Shown: one piece after another, positions 7,926 through 17,519 of the stretch | How the letters are laid out: every line of letters starts with the position of its first letter | Numbering within the stretch: position 1 is the first letter of the stretch | Source: Rhodococcoides corynebacterioides NBRC 14404 | Lineage (GTDB): Bacteria > Actinomycetota > Actinomycetes > Mycobacteriales > Mycobacteriaceae | Direction of reading: 5' to 3' | DNA length: 64,000 nucleotides | NCBI RefSeq assembly: GCF_001894765.1 | Contig: NZ_BCWV01000009.1 | Coordinates: forward strand, 1 to 64,000 | Made by a program: the position numbers and the translations under genes | Notes under the pieces: model-generated | Seen by the model: only the letters and a program-made list of their open reading frames with translations | Databases searched by the model: none | Told to the model about the DNA's origin: nothing

Positions 7926-10091
7926 ATGACGGAGACGGGGGACCCCGTGAGCGACGGCACCACCCGGCGCCTCGGCACCTGCCCGCTCTGCGAGGCCATG
8001 TGCGGACTCGAGTTCACCGTGTCCGCGGGCAGCATCACGAGCGTGCGCGGCGACGCGAAGGATCCACTGTCCCGCGGCCACCTCTGCCCGAAGGCGACGG
8101 CACTCGGTGATCTGCACACCGATCCCGATCGCCTGCGTCGGCCTCTGATCAGACACGGAGACACCTGGCGGGAGTCGTCGTGGGACGACGCCCTGGCTCT
8201 GGTGCACCGCCGCCTGGGCGACATCCGCGCCCGCCACGGCCGGGACGCCGTCGCGGTGTACTGGGGAAACCCGGTGGCGCACAACCTCGGTGGGCTCACT
8301 CACGGCATCGGCGGTCTGCTGCCGGAGCTCGGTACCCGCAACGTCTTCTCCGCCACCTCGCTCGACTCGCGGCCCCATCTGATGGTGCACCGTGCCCTGT
8401 ACGGACATCAACTGCTCGCGCCCGTTCCGGACCTGGACCGCACCGACCATCTGCTGCTGTTCGGGAGCAACCCGCTGGTGTCGAACGGCAGCATGATGGC
8501 CGTGCCGAACGTCGGGCAGCGGCTCCGTGACCTCCGCGCGCGCGGCGGTCGCCTCGTCGTGGTCGACCCGCGCCGTACCCGCACCGCGGCCGCCGCGGAC
8601 GAGCACGTCCCCGTCCGCCCCGGCACCGACGCCTTCGTGCTGCTGGCCATGATCCGCACGATCCTCGAGGACGGCGCCGCGACACCCGCCTCGTACGTCG
8701 ACGGTCTGGGTGAGCTGGCCGCCGTCGTCGCGCCGTTCGCACCCGACCGGGTCGCGCCGCTCACCGGGGTCCCCGCGGAGACCGTCGCGCGCCTGGCGCG
8801 GGACTTCGCTGCCGCGTCCCGGGCAGCGGCCCACGGTCGGATGGGCGTGTCCACGCAGCGGGCGGGCGGCCTGTGCCAGTGGGCGATCCACGTCCTGAAC
8901 ATCGTGACCGGCAACCTCGACCGGCCGGGCGGCACCCTGATTCCGCACCCGGCCGCCGATCTGGTGGCCACCGACTCCATGGAGGCCGGCGAGTCGGGTC
9001 GGTGGCGCACCCGGGTGCGCGGGCTGCCGGAGTTCGGCGGCGAGCTTCCCAGCGCCGCCCTCGCCGAGGAACTCGCCCATCCGGATCGGCCGATCCGTGC
9101 GCTGGTGGTGATCGCGGGCAACCCGGTGCTGTCCGCACCCGGCGGCGACCGGGTCCGCGACGCCGTCGCCGAACTGGACTTCGTCGTCGCGGTCGATCCC
9201 TACCGCACCGAGACCACCCGCCTGGCCGATGTGATCCTGCCGCCCACCTCGGCGGTGCAACGCGAGCAGGTCGACGTCTTCCACGCCCACCTGGCCGTCC
9301 GCAACACCGTCCGGGTCAACGGCCCGATCCTGCCCCGAACCGCGGACGAGCGGCACGACTGGGAGATCTACCGCGACCTCGCCCTCGGCCTGCGACGGCG
9401 AACGCCTCGGCGCGCACGCCACCCGCGATGGTGGCTGCGCGGGGCCATGCTCCGGCTCACCCCGATGCGGACGCTGGCACTGCTGCTCGCCGCGTCGCGA
9501 CGCGGAGTGTCGATGCGGAGGCTGCGGACGGCCCCGCACGGCCTCGATCTGGGTCCGCTCGAGCCGTCGCTGCCCGGTCGACTCCGCACGCCGAACCGAC
9601 GGATCCCGGTGGTGCCGCGGGTCTTCGGGGACGCGGCGCGGACCCTGGCCGGCGACCTCGACGCGCGGCGAGACCCCACCGAGCTCCTGCTGATCGGGCG
9701 GCGCCATCTGCGCAGTACGAACTCGTGGATGAACAACCTTCCCCGATTGACGAAAGGTGCGCCGCGCCACCGACTCCAGGCCCACCCCGACGATCTCGCC
9801 ACACGCGGTCTCGTCGACGGTGACTCGGCCCTCCTCACGTCGGCGCACGGGTCGGTGACGGTGGAGGTCGAGGCGACCGACGAGGTCGCCCCCGGCGTCG
9901 TCAGCCTCCCGCACGGGTACGGCCGCGACCGCGGCGACGGGTTGACGGTCGCCGCGGCCCTGGGCGGTCCCAACGTCAACGAGGTCACCGACCCGGCCCG
10001 CGTCGACCCGGTGACCGGAACCGCCGTCCTCAACGGAGTCCCGGTGACGCTGACGCGCGACTTCCCGACGCCGACGGGCGCGGCGGATTAG
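7926..10091 (+). CDS. Molybdopterin-dependent oxidoreductase (formate dehydrogenase/nitrate reductase superfamily)
   Basis: 721 residues. The N-terminal 4Fe-4S site is C19-x2-C22-x3-C26 with a fourth Cys in GHLCPKA, followed by the large bis-MGD-binding domains (LLFGSNPLVSNGSMM; MGVSTQRAGG; TGNLDRPGG) and a C-terminal MopB-type beta-barrel (ending in LPHGYGRDRGD and GPNVNEVTDPARVDPVTG). No Tat signal, so cytoplasmic. Neither electron-transfer subunits nor cofactor genes are adjacent. At the position of the metal ligand (TSLDSRPH) I do not see the Cys/Sec of formate dehydrogenases. Substrate cannot be named. Confidence 0.87.
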   Translation: MTETGDPVSDGTTRRLGTCPLCEAMCGLEFTVSAGSITSVRGDAKDPLSRGHLCPKATALGDLHTDPDRLRRPLIRHGDTWRESSWDDALALVHRRLGDIRARHGRDAVAVYWGNPVAHNLGGLTHGIGGLLPELGTRNVFSATSLDSRPHLMVHRALYGHQLLAPVPDLDRTDHLLLFGSNPLVSNGSMMAVPNVGQRLRDLRARGGRLVVVDPRRTRTAAAADEHVPVRPGTDAFVLLAMIRTILEDGAATPASYVDGLGELAAVVAPFAPDRVAPLTGVPAETVARLARDFAAASRAAAHGRMGVSTQRAGGLCQWAIHVLNIVTGNLDRPGGTLIPHPAADLVATDSMEAGESGRWRTRVRGLPEFGGELPSAALAEELAHPDRPIRALVVIAGNPVLSAPGGDRVRDAVAELDFVVAVDPYRTETTRLADVILPPTSAVQREQVDVFHAHLAVRNTVRVNGPILPRTADERHDWEIYRDLALGLRRRTPRRARHPRWWLRGAMLRLTPMRTLALLLAASRRGVSMRRLRTAPHGLDLGPLEPSLPGRLRTPNRRIPVVPRVFGDAARTLAGDLDARRDPTELLLIGRRHLRSTNSWMNNLPRLTKGAPRHRLQAHPDDLATRGLVDGDSALLTSAHGSVTVEVEATDEVAPGVVSLPHGYGRDRGDGLTVAAALGGPNVNEVTDPARVDPVTGTAVLNGVPVTLTRDFPTPTGAAD

Positions 10092-10101
10092 TGTCGACCG
10101 G

Positions 10102-10878
10102 GTGGCCGACACTCGTGTGCGCATCGGAGTCCAACTGCAACCCCAACACGCCCCGGATTACGGGCTGATCCGCGACGCGGTGCTCCGCGCCGAGGACGCG
10201 GGCGTCGACGTCGTCTTCAACTGGGACCACTTCTATCCGCTGTACGGCGACCTCGACGGCGCCCACTTCGAGTGCTGGACCATGCTGGGCGCGTGGGCCG
10301 AGCAGACCTCGAACGTGGAGATCGGCGCCCTCGTCACCGGCGGCGGGTACCGCAACCCCGACCTGCTGGCCGACATGGCGCGGACGGTCGACCACATCAG
10401 CGGTGGTCGGCTCATCCTCGGCATCGGCGCCGGCTGGAATCAGAAGGACTACGACAACTTCGGCTACGAGTTCGGCACCGCCGGGTCGCGCCTGGCGCTG
10501 CTGAACGAGAGCCTCGCGCGCATCGCGCACCGCCTGGACGTCGGCAATCCCGCGCCCACCCGCCACATCCCGATCCTCATCGGCGGCGGTGGAGAGAAGA
10601 AGACGCTGAAGATGGTCGCGCAGTACGCGGACGTCTGGCACAGCTTCGCCGATCTCGACGCGCTGAAGCACAAGTCGGGCGTGCTCGCCGACCACGGCGA
10701 GACCGTGGGCCGCGACGTGTCGCAGATCGAACGGTCCGTGGCGTGGCCGGGCGCGGAGACCGCGCAGGACTTCGTCGACGCCGGTGCCACCCTCTTCACC
10801 GTCGGGGTGAACGGGCCGGACTACGACCTCACCGAGCTCACCGGCGCGATCTCCTGGGCGAGGTCGCACCGAGGCTGA
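10102..10878 (+). CDS. LLM-class (luciferase-like) F420-dependent oxidoreductase
   Basis: 258 residues, GTG start at 10102. The TIM-barrel flavin/F420 family is shown by IGVQLQPQHAPDYG, VFNWDHFYPLYGD, the GALVTGGGYRNPDLLADMA segment, GRLILGIGAGWNQKDYDNFGYEFG and the IPILIGGGGEKKTLK phosphate-binding loop. It corresponds to Rv0044c next to ino1 in M. tuberculosis, although here four genes separate them. Physiological substrate unknown; F420 use is inferred from the family. Convergent with amt, 13 bp apart. Confidence 0.9.
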   Translation: MADTRVRIGVQLQPQHAPDYGLIRDAVLRAEDAGVDVVFNWDHFYPLYGDLDGAHFECWTMLGAWAEQTSNVEIGALVTGGGYRNPDLLADMARTVDHISGGRLILGIGAGWNQKDYDNFGYEFGTAGSRLALLNESLARIAHRLDVGNPAPTRHIPILIGGGGEKKTLKMVAQYADVWHSFADLDALKHKSGVLADHGETVGRDVSQIERSVAWPGAETAQDFVDAGATLFTVGVNGPDYDLTELTGAISWARSHRG

Positions 10879-10891
10879 TCGGCGCCGTTGG

Positions 10892-12253
10892 TCACGCCGG
10901 CGGCGTGTTCTTCCCGAACAGTCCCGAGCCGCCGTGCGTGGAGGCGAACTCGTAGGCGGACTCCGCGTGCTCGTGTTCGTCGATGCCGTCGGTCTCGTGC
11001 TGCGGGTCCGCTCGAACGCCGATGGTCAGCTTCACCACCGTGGCGATGACCGCGGTCACCAGGAACGAGTAGGCGAGCACGACCACCACGGCGACCGCCT
11101 GACGTCCCAGCTGGCCGAGGCCGCCGCCGTACAGCAGGCCGTCGACGCCCGGCGGCATCGACCTGCTCGCGAGGAGTCCGATCATCAGCGTGCCGACCAC
11201 GCCGCCGACCAGATGTACCCCGACCACGTCGAGCGAGTCGTCGTAGCCGAAGCGGTACTTGAGGCCGATCGCGAGGGCGCACGCGACACCGGCCGCAGCG
11301 CCGACCCCCAGCGCCCCGATCGGCGTGACGGCCGTGCACGACGGCGTGATGGCCACCAGTCCGGCGACGACGCCCGACGCGGCACCGAACGACGTCGCCT
11401 TCCCGTCGCGAATCTTCTCCACCACCAGCCAGGCCACCATCGAGACCGCACCCGCGCCCATCGTGTTGACCAGAGCGACCGCGGCGACGCCGTCCGCGGC
11501 GAGCGACGATCCGGCGTTGAAGCCGAACCAGCCGAACCACAGCAGGCCCGCGCCCACCATGACGGCGGGCAGGTTGTGCGGTCGCATCGCTTCGCGCGGC
11601 CAGCCGCGCCGCTTCCCCACGACCAGTGCGAGCGCGAGTCCCGCGGCGCCTGCGTTGATCTCCACGGCGGTGCCGCCGGCGAAGTCGATCGCCCGCAGCT
11701 CGTTCGCGATCCATCCGCCCGTGCGCGCCGTCAGGCCGTCGAGGGCGAAGACCCAGTGCGCGACCGGGAAGTACACCAGCGTCGCCCAGATCCCCGCGAA
11801 GACGACCCAGGGCAGGAACCGCATCCGGTCGGCCACGGCGCCGGACACCAGGGCGACCGTGACCATCGCGAATCCGGCCTGGAACGCGACGAACACCAAC
11901 GCGGGCACGGTGCCCACCAGCGGGATCTCCGTCGGGCCGCCACCGCCGGTGTACGTGCCACCGACCAGCGCGGTCAGACCGGCGAACTGCCGCGGATCGC
12001 CGATCCATCCGCCGAGGCTGCTGTCGCCGAACACCATCGAATAGCCGAAGAGAACCCAGAGCACCCACACGACGCCGATGGCCGACAGGCTCATCATCAT
12101 CATGTTGAGCACGCTCTTGGCCCGGACCATCCCGCCGTAGAAGAACGCGAGGCCCGGGGTCATCAGCAGCACCATCGCGGCGGCGGCCAGAACCCACGCC
12201 GTGTTGCCCGCGTCCGGTGCACCCATGACCGGAAAGTCGAGACCGGTGTTCAT
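10892..12253 (-). CDS. amt: Ammonium transporter Amt
   Basis: 453-residue Amt/MEP/Rh channel with about 11 membrane helices. Conserved segments are LLMTPGLAFFYGGMVRAKSVLNMMMM (first helices and periplasmic gate) and VGVHLVGGVVGTLMIGL; the C-terminal cytoplasmic tail (HETDGIDEHEHAESAYEF) is the conserved Amt regulatory tail. ATG 12253 has AAAGG upstream. There is no glnK or glnD beside it. Nitrogen control (GlnR) is expected from the family, but I could not recognise a GlnR box. Confidence 0.95.
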   Translation of the reverse strand: MNTGLDFPVMGAPDAGNTAWVLAAAAMVLLMTPGLAFFYGGMVRAKSVLNMMMMSLSAIGVVWVLWVLFGYSMVFGDSSLGGWIGDPRQFAGLTALVGGTYTGGGGPTEIPLVGTVPALVFVAFQAGFAMVTVALVSGAVADRMRFLPWVVFAGIWATLVYFPVAHWVFALDGLTARTGGWIANELRAIDFAGGTAVEINAGAAGLALALVVGKRRGWPREAMRPHNLPAVMVGAGLLWFGWFGFNAGSSLAADGVAAVALVNTMGAGAVSMVAWLVVEKIRDGKATSFGAASGVVAGLVAITPSCTAVTPIGALGVGAAAGVACALAIGLKYRFGYDDSLDVVGVHLVGGVVGTLMIGLLASRSMPPGVDGLLYGGGLGQLGRQAVAVVVVLAYSFLVTAVIATVVKLTIGVRADPQHETDGIDEHEHAESAYEFASTHGGSGLFGKNTPPA

Positions 12254-12336
12254 ACGATCGCCTTTCGTCCCCCGGCGCCCGCCCTGCCGTCGTCCCGACC
12301 CGATGCCGGCGCCGTGAGGGAGAGTAGACCCCGGGC

Positions 12337-12404
12337 AACCGAGCGCAGCGAGCCATGTCACCGAGCGCAGCGAGCCATGTCAACCGAGCGCAGCGACCCG
12401 TTGT
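12337..12404. repeat. Three tandem copies of a 22-24-bp repeat with GAGCGCAGCGA core
   Basis: Units start at about 12337, 12360 and 12382, each carrying ACCGAGCGCAGCGA followed by CCATGTC or a variant (the third ends CCCGTTGTC). Located upstream of amt in the 271-bp divergent region. The core is a quasi-palindrome. Function unknown. Confidence 0.8.
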
Positions 12405-12424
12405 CACAGTGCCCCGCACCGCCG

Positions 12425-12517
12425 TCACCGGCGGTGATCGCGAATCGGCGGGAGATCACTGAGCCGAACCATTGCGTGATCACCGTTTCGGTGATTCCGG
12501 TGGCTGCGACCTACTGT
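12425..12517 (+). promoter_or_regulatory. Promoter region with repeated TCACC/GGTGA half-sites before ABC transporter gene
   Basis: Two inverted repeats, TCACC-GGC-GGTGA (12425-12437) and ATCACCG-TTT-CGGTGAT (12479-12495), lie just upstream of a likely -10 TACTGT (12512-12517). The ATG at 12525 is 8 bp from this -10, so the transcript would be leaderless or nearly so. The repeats may be operators for an unidentified regulator. Confidence 0.45.
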
Positions 12518-12524
12518 TCTCGAC

Positions 12525-14336
12525 ATGCACGCGCACCGCACGGGGCGAACGTCCGTCGCCGTGGTTCTCGTCCTTCTTCTCGCGGGTCTGCTCGCCGGGT
12601 GCGGCTCGTCGTCGGACGGCGACACCGCGGCCGCGTCCGCCCCCACCGAACTCTGCGCGCCTCCCGGCGTCGAGAGCGCGTCGTCGGTACCCACCAACTT
12701 CGACGCCGCGGCCGCCGCCGCGTCGGAGGACCGGTACACGACGCCGTCCGTCACGCCGCTCGACCGCATCGACCCCGCGCAACTCGGGCTGATCACCCCC
12801 GGCACGTTGACCGTCGGCACGCTGTCCGACGCCCCGCCGAGCATCTGCGTCGACGGCTCCGGCACCTACACCGGCTACGACAACGAGCTGCTGAAGGCGG
12901 TCGCGGCGAAGCTCGGCCTGCAGGTGACGTTCTCCGGCACCGAGTTCTCCGGCCTGCTCGCCCAGGTGGCGGGCCGACGGTTCGACGTCGGCTCGTCGTC
13001 GATCACCACCACCGACGAGCGACGGAACACGGTCGGCTTCACCAACGGGTACGACTTCGGATACTTCTCCCTCGTCGCGAAGGCCGGCGGCCCCATCACC
13101 GCCTTCGAGGACCTCGGGCCCACCACCCGCATCGGCGTGGTGCAGGGCACGGTGCAGGACGACTACGTCGTCAACACCCTCGGCCTCGACCCGGTGAAGT
13201 TCCCCGACTACAACACCGCCTACGCGAACCTGCGCACCGGGCAGATCGACGCGTGGGTCGCCCCGTCGCAGCAGGCGGAGGGCCTGGTGAAGCCGGAGGA
13301 CGGCACGGCGATCACGCAGAACACGTTCTCGCTGAACAACTTCGTCGGGTGGGCCGTCGCACGCGACAACCAGCCGCTGATCGACGCGCTGAACTCCGGA
13401 CTCGACGCCGTGATCGCCGACGGCACGTGGGCGCAGCTGTACTCCGACTGGGTACCGCGCGAGTTGCCCGAGGGATTCAAACCCGGCAGCAAGGCCGCTC
13501 CGCAGCCGGAGCTCCCCGACTTCGCGGCCATCGCGGCGGAGAACGACGCCGCCGCCCCGGCCGCGCAGGCCGTCGCACCGAAATCGACTCTCCAACAGCT
13601 CGGGGACACGTTCTTCGACTGGGAGCTGTACAAGCGCGCCATCCCGGACCTGCTGAAGACCGGCCTGCCGAACACGCTGATCCTGGCGCTGGCGTCGGGC
13701 GTCATCGGCACGGTGCTCGGCATGCTGCTCGCCCTCGCGGGCCTGTCCCGCTCGCGCTGGCTCCGCTGGCCGGCCCGGGTGTACACCGACATCTTCCGCG
13801 GCCTGCCCGCCGTGGTCATCATCCTGATCATCGGCCTGGGCATCGGCCCGGTGACGAGCAGCCTGACCGGCAACAACCCGTACTGGCTGGGTGCGCTGGC
13901 GCTCTCGCTGCTGGCCGCGGCCTACATCGGCGAGATCTTCCGCTCCGGCATCCAGTCGGTCGAGCGGGGTCAGCTCGAAGCCGCGCGCGCCCTCGGCTTC
14001 GGCTACCGCGGCGCGATGCGCCTCGTGGTGGTGCCGCAGGGTGTCCGACGGGTGCTGCCGGCTCTGGTGAACCAGTTCATCTCGCTGATCAAGGACTCGT
14101 CGCTGATCTACTTCCTCGGCCTGCTCGCCACCCAGCGCGAACTGTTCGCCGTGGGCCGCGACCTCAACGCGCAGACCGGCAACCTGTCCCCGCTGGTCGC
14201 CGCCGGTCTGGTGTACCTGGCCATGACCGTTCCGCTGACCCACCTGGTCAACTACATCGACAAGCGTCTGCGCACGGGCCGTGCGGAGAAGACCCTCGAC
14301 CCGGTCGAGCAGGCCATCGTCGTGGAAAGAGGCTGA
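12525..14336 (+). CDS. ABC amino-acid importer, fused substrate-binding protein and permease
   Basis: 603-residue fusion. A lipoprotein signal with lipobox LLAGC (Cys about 26) anchors a periplasmic-type binding domain (about 85-330: [38 protein letters not shown]), then a short linker and a HisM/GlnP-type permease (about 365-600) with the EAA loop ([20 protein letters not shown]). Such binding protein-permease fusions are known for GlnP-type glutamine/glutamate importers. The ATPase gene follows one base after the stop. Substrate is a polar amino acid by family, not further defined. Confidence 0.9.
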   Translation: MHAHRTGRTSVAVVLVLLLAGLLAGCGSSSDGDTAAASAPTELCAPPGVESASSVPTNFDAAAAAASEDRYTTPSVTPLDRIDPAQLGLITPGTLTVGTLSDAPPSICVDGSGTYTGYDNELLKAVAAKLGLQVTFSGTEFSGLLAQVAGRRFDVGSSSITTTDERRNTVGFTNGYDFGYFSLVAKAGGPITAFEDLGPTTRIGVVQGTVQDDYVVNTLGLDPVKFPDYNTAYANLRTGQIDAWVAPSQQAEGLVKPEDGTAITQNTFSLNNFVGWAVARDNQPLIDALNSGLDAVIADGTWAQLYSDWVPRELPEGFKPGSKAAPQPELPDFAAIAAENDAAAPAAQAVAPKSTLQQLGDTFFDWELYKRAIPDLLKTGLPNTLILALASGVIGTVLGMLLALAGLSRSRWLRWPARVYTDIFRGLPAVVIILIIGLGIGPVTSSLTGNNPYWLGALALSLLAAAYIGEIFRSGIQSVERGQLEAARALGFGYRGAMRLVVVPQGVRRVLPALVNQFISLIKDSSLIYFLGLLATQRELFAVGRDLNAQTGNLSPLVAAGLVYLAMTVPLTHLVNYIDKRLRTGRAEKTLDPVEQAIVVERG

Positions 14337-14337
14337 C

Positions 14338-15081
14338 ATGACCACCGAGACACTCACCGGCGTCTCCCTCGCCGGACGCGACCTGCACCTGTCCTTCGGC
14401 ACCAACAAGGTGCTGCGCGGGGTGGACATCGACGTCGCCGCCGGGTCCACGACCACCGTCATCGGCCCGTCGGGCTCCGGGAAGTCGACTCTCCTGCGCG
14501 TGCTGAACCGCCTGCACGAGCCGGAGCAGGGCGACATCCTGCTCGACGGGAAGTCCGTGCTGAAGGACGATCCCGACGCGCTGCGTCAGCGCATCGGCAT
14601 GGTGTTCCAGCAGTTCAACCTCTTCCCGCACCGGACCGTGCTGGACAACGTGGCGCTGGGCCCGTGGAAGCTCCAGGGGCGGAGCAAGGATGCGGCGCGA
14701 GAGGTTGCCCTCGAGCAACTCGACAAGGTGGGCCTGAAGGAGAAGGCGGGGTCGCGCCCCGGCAACCTCTCCGGCGGTCAGCAGCAGCGCGTCGCCATCG
14801 CGCGCGCCCTGGCCATGACCCCGCAGGTGATGTTCTTCGACGAGGCCACCTCCGCCCTGGACCCGGAGCTGGTCAAGGGAGTGCTCGCGCTCATGGCCGA
14901 CCTCGCGACCGGCGGCATGACGATGATCGTGGTCACCCACGAGATGGGCTTCGCCCGCTCGGTGTCCGACCGCGTGCTGTTCATGGACCACGGCAGCGCC
15001 GTCGAGGTGGGCCCGCCCGCTGCGCTGTTCGACGACCCGGAGACCGACCGGCTCAAGCGGTTCCTCTCCGAGGTGCTCTGA
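14338..15081 (+). CDS. ABC transporter ATP-binding protein, polar amino-acid type
   Basis: 247 residues, the GlnQ/HisP class. Walker [11 protein letters not shown]-loop [11 protein letters not shown], signature LSGGQQQR, Walker [15 protein letters not shown] and switch His in VVTHEMGFA are all intact. It begins one base after the fused binding protein-permease, so the two genes form the complete importer: the ATPase dimer binds two fusion chains at the inner membrane face. Confidence 0.95.
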   Translation: MTTETLTGVSLAGRDLHLSFGTNKVLRGVDIDVAAGSTTTVIGPSGSGKSTLLRVLNRLHEPEQGDILLDGKSVLKDDPDALRQRIGMVFQQFNLFPHRTVLDNVALGPWKLQGRSKDAAREVALEQLDKVGLKEKAGSRPGNLSGGQQQRVAIARALAMTPQVMFFDEATSALDPELVKGVLALMADLATGGMTMIVVTHEMGFARSVSDRVLFMDHGSAVEVGPPAALFDDPETDRLKRFLSEVL

Positions 15082-15211
15082 CACCTGCGCCACCGCACGT
15101 CGTCGTTCGTGACCCGCATCACACGGTGTCGCGTACCGTCGAGATCGGTGCCGGCATGCGCATCCAGGCATGTCCGCGCCGGCCATCGTGATCGACGAGA
15201 CGGGAGACCCC

Positions 15212-16432
15212 ATGTCGGACAACAGAGCCGTTGCCTACGCCGGAGCCGGGAAGGTCGAGGTGATCGACATCGACTTCCCCAGCTTCACCCTCCAGGACGG
15301 TCCGGGGGTGAATCCGGCGAGCGTGGGCCGCGAGTGCCCGCACGGCGTCATCCTGAAGGTGGTGTCCACCAACATCTGTGGCAGCGATCAGCACATGGTG
15401 CGCGGTCGGACCACGGCCCCCGAGGGCCTGGTGCTGGGCCACGAGATCACCGGTGAGGTGGTCGAGGTGGGGCCGGGCGTGGAGTTCATCCAGGTGGGCG
15501 ACCTGTGCTCGGTGCCGTTCAACATCGCCTGCGGTCGCTGTCGCAACTGCAAGGAACGCAAGACCGGCATCTGCCTGAACGTCAATCCGGATCGCCCCGG
15601 CGCCGCCTACGGCTACGTCGACATGGGCGGCTGGGTCGGTGGTCAGGCGCAGTACGTGATGGTGCCGTACGCGGACTGGAATCTGCTGAAGTTCCCCGAC
15701 CGCGATCGGGCGATGGAGAAGATCCTCGACCTGACCATGCTGTCGGACATCTTTCCCACCGGCTTCCACGGGTGCGTCACCGCCGGAGTGGGGGTGGGGT
15801 CGACGGTCTACATCGCCGGCGCCGGCCCCGTCGGCCTCGCCGCGGCCGCCAGCGCCCAGCTCCTCGGCGCCGCCGTGGTGATCGTGGGAGACCTCAACGC
15901 GGATCGACTCGCTCAGGCACGGAGCTTCGGCTGCGAGACGGTCGACGTGTCGAAGGGCGACCCGGCGGACCAGATCGAACAGCTCCTCGGCGTCCCCGAG
16001 GTGGACTGCGGAGTGGACGCGGTCGGCTTCGAGGCCCGCGGTCACGGTGACGGCAGCGCGACGGAAGCCCCTGCCACCGTGCTGAACTCGCTGATGGACG
16101 TCACCGCGGCCGGTGGTTCGCTCGGCATCCCGGGCCTGTACGTCACCGGCGACCCGGGCGCGTCCGACGAGGCCGCCAAGAAGGGCTCCCTGTCGCTCAG
16201 CCTGGGAACGGGCTGGGCGAAGTCGCTGGCCTTCACCACCGGTCAGTGCCCGACGATGAAGTACCACCGCGGGCTGATGATGGCGATCCTCCACGACCGA
16301 GTGCAGATCGCGAAGGCCGTGAACGCCCGCGCCATCGGGCTCGAGCAGGCGCCGCAGGGCTACGCCGACTTCGACCGCGGCGAGGCCACCAAGTTCGTGC
16401 TCGACCCGCACGGGATGCTCGGCGCCGCCTGA
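15212..16432 (+). CDS. fdhA: Glutathione-independent formaldehyde dehydrogenase (FdhA-type zinc dehydrogenase)
   Basis: 406 residues. Oxidises formaldehyde (dismutation in the Pseudomonas enzyme) with tightly bound NAD. Catalytic zinc ligands lie in NICGSDQH (C56) and GHE (H77); the structural zinc site is C107, C110, C113, C121. The Rossmann loop is GAGPVGLAAA. VILKVVSTNICGSDQHMVRG is near-diagnostic for FdhA over mycothiol-dependent enzymes. ATG 15212 follows GGGAGA; an upstream in-frame start at 15170 is possible but not family-like. Isolated gene with its own terminator. Dismutase versus dehydrogenase activity cannot be told from sequence. Confidence 0.88.
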   Translation: MSDNRAVAYAGAGKVEVIDIDFPSFTLQDGPGVNPASVGRECPHGVILKVVSTNICGSDQHMVRGRTTAPEGLVLGHEITGEVVEVGPGVEFIQVGDLCSVPFNIACGRCRNCKERKTGICLNVNPDRPGAAYGYVDMGGWVGGQAQYVMVPYADWNLLKFPDRDRAMEKILDLTMLSDIFPTGFHGCVTAGVGVGSTVYIAGAGPVGLAAAASAQLLGAAVVIVGDLNADRLAQARSFGCETVDVSKGDPADQIEQLLGVPEVDCGVDAVGFEARGHGDGSATEAPATVLNSLMDVTAAGGSLGIPGLYVTGDPGASDEAAKKGSLSLSLGTGWAKSLAFTTGQCPTMKYHRGLMMAILHDRVQIAKAVNARAIGLEQAPQGYADFDRGEATKFVLDPHGMLGAA

Positions 16433-16461
16433 CACCTGCGCCGCCCGGCACCTGCACCACC

Positions 16462-16515
16462 GCACACAGGACGCCCCGATCGGCAGTTTCCCGTCGATCG
16501 GGGCGTGCTGTGTGC
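16462..16515. terminator. Long bidirectional hairpin terminator between fdhA and hydrolase
   Basis: Inner 12-bp stem (16471-16482 with 16495-16506) and outer 8-bp stem (GCACACAG 16462-16469 with CTGTGTGC 16508-16515), separated by one G/G mismatch. It lies between convergent stop codons and should serve both genes. Confidence 0.88.
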
Positions 16516-16526
16516 GACCAGGCAGG

Positions 16527-17360
16527 TCAGCGCGCGAGGAACTCCAGCAGCGCGGCGTCGAACTCCTCGGGATGCGAGGCGTTGAACCCGTGCGGGCCGC
16601 CCTCGATCAGCACGAGCGAGCTGTCCGCGATGGCCTCGTGCGAGCGCTTGCCGCTGACCTCGAACGGCACGATCGCGTCGGCGTCGCCGTGGATCACCAG
16701 CGTCGGCACGTCGATCTTCGGCAGATCGCCACGGAAGTCGGTGTAGGAGAACGCCTTCACGCACCCGAGCATCGCGGTGGTGGAGGCCTCCGCGGCCATG
16801 TCGACGGCGTACTGCCGGGTCTCCTCGCTGACCTTCAGTTCACCGTTCGCGCTGTAGAAGTTGGTGGCGAAGCCGTCGATGAACGCGTTCCGATCGTTCT
16901 CCACGCCGCCCAGGAACCCCTGGATGGTCTCGTCGTCGAGGCCGCCGTCCGGGTTGTCCTCCGTCTTGTACAGGTACGGCGGCACCGCCCCGGCGAGCAC
17001 GGCCTTGGCCACCCGCTCGCTGCCGTACTTCGCCAGATAGCGCACCACCTCGCCGCCGCCCATCGAGAAGCCGACCAGCGTGGCGTCCCGCAGGTCGAGG
17101 GTCTCGAGCAGCACCGACAGGTCCGCGGCGAACGTGTCGTAGTCGTATCCGGTTTCGGGCTGCGACGAGCTGCCGAACCCCCGGCGGTCGTAGGTCACCA
17201 CGCGGTGGCCGGCGTCGAGCAGGAAGGTGATCTGCGCTTCCCAGGACCGTCCGTTCAGCGGCCAGCCGTGGATGAGCACCACGGGAGCGCCCTCGCCGCG
17301 GTCCTGGTAGTGCAGGTCGATCGGGGTGTCGTTCTCGACTCCCACCGAGAGCATGGGCAT
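16527..17360 (-). CDS. Alpha/beta hydrolase, cofactor-free haloperoxidase type
   Basis: 277 residues. HGWPLNGRSW oxyanion region, nucleophile S99 in GFSMGGGE, the Asp in HGDADAIVPFE and the His in GGPHGFN form the catalytic triad. The pattern matches non-heme chloroperoxidase/arylesterase family members; physiological activity is probably ester hydrolysis. No signal peptide. It is divergent from the PhoX gene with 159 bp between them, and convergent with fdhA. Confidence 0.88.
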   Translation of the reverse strand: MPMLSVGVENDTPIDLHYQDRGEGAPVVLIHGWPLNGRSWEAQITFLLDAGHRVVTYDRRGFGSSSQPETGYDYDTFAADLSVLLETLDLRDATLVGFSMGGGEVVRYLAKYGSERVAKAVLAGAVPPYLYKTEDNPDGGLDDETIQGFLGGVENDRNAFIDGFATNFYSANGELKVSEETRQYAVDMAAEASTTAMLGCVKAFSYTDFRGDLPKIDVPTLVIHGDADAIVPFEVSGKRSHEAIADSSLVLIEGGPHGFNASHPEEFDAALLEFLAR

Positions 17361-17519
17361 TGGCGTCTCCTTCGTTCGCGGGCCGCTGGTTGCGCGGTTC
17401 GTCTCGTCTTACCCGACACTCGGAAACGTGACACGTGTTCGCTTTCCGTTCACCTGTCCGGTTCCGCGCCGTCGCCTGCGTTCCGGCTGTCTTTTGCCCG
17501 GGTTTCCTACGGTCGGCCG

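Noticed and set aside
6873..10124. 1083-codon open frame on the minus strand
   Set aside because: It covers the SDR and molybdopterin oxidoreductase genes in antisense; its product has no recognisable fold and the plus-strand proteins have clear motifs.
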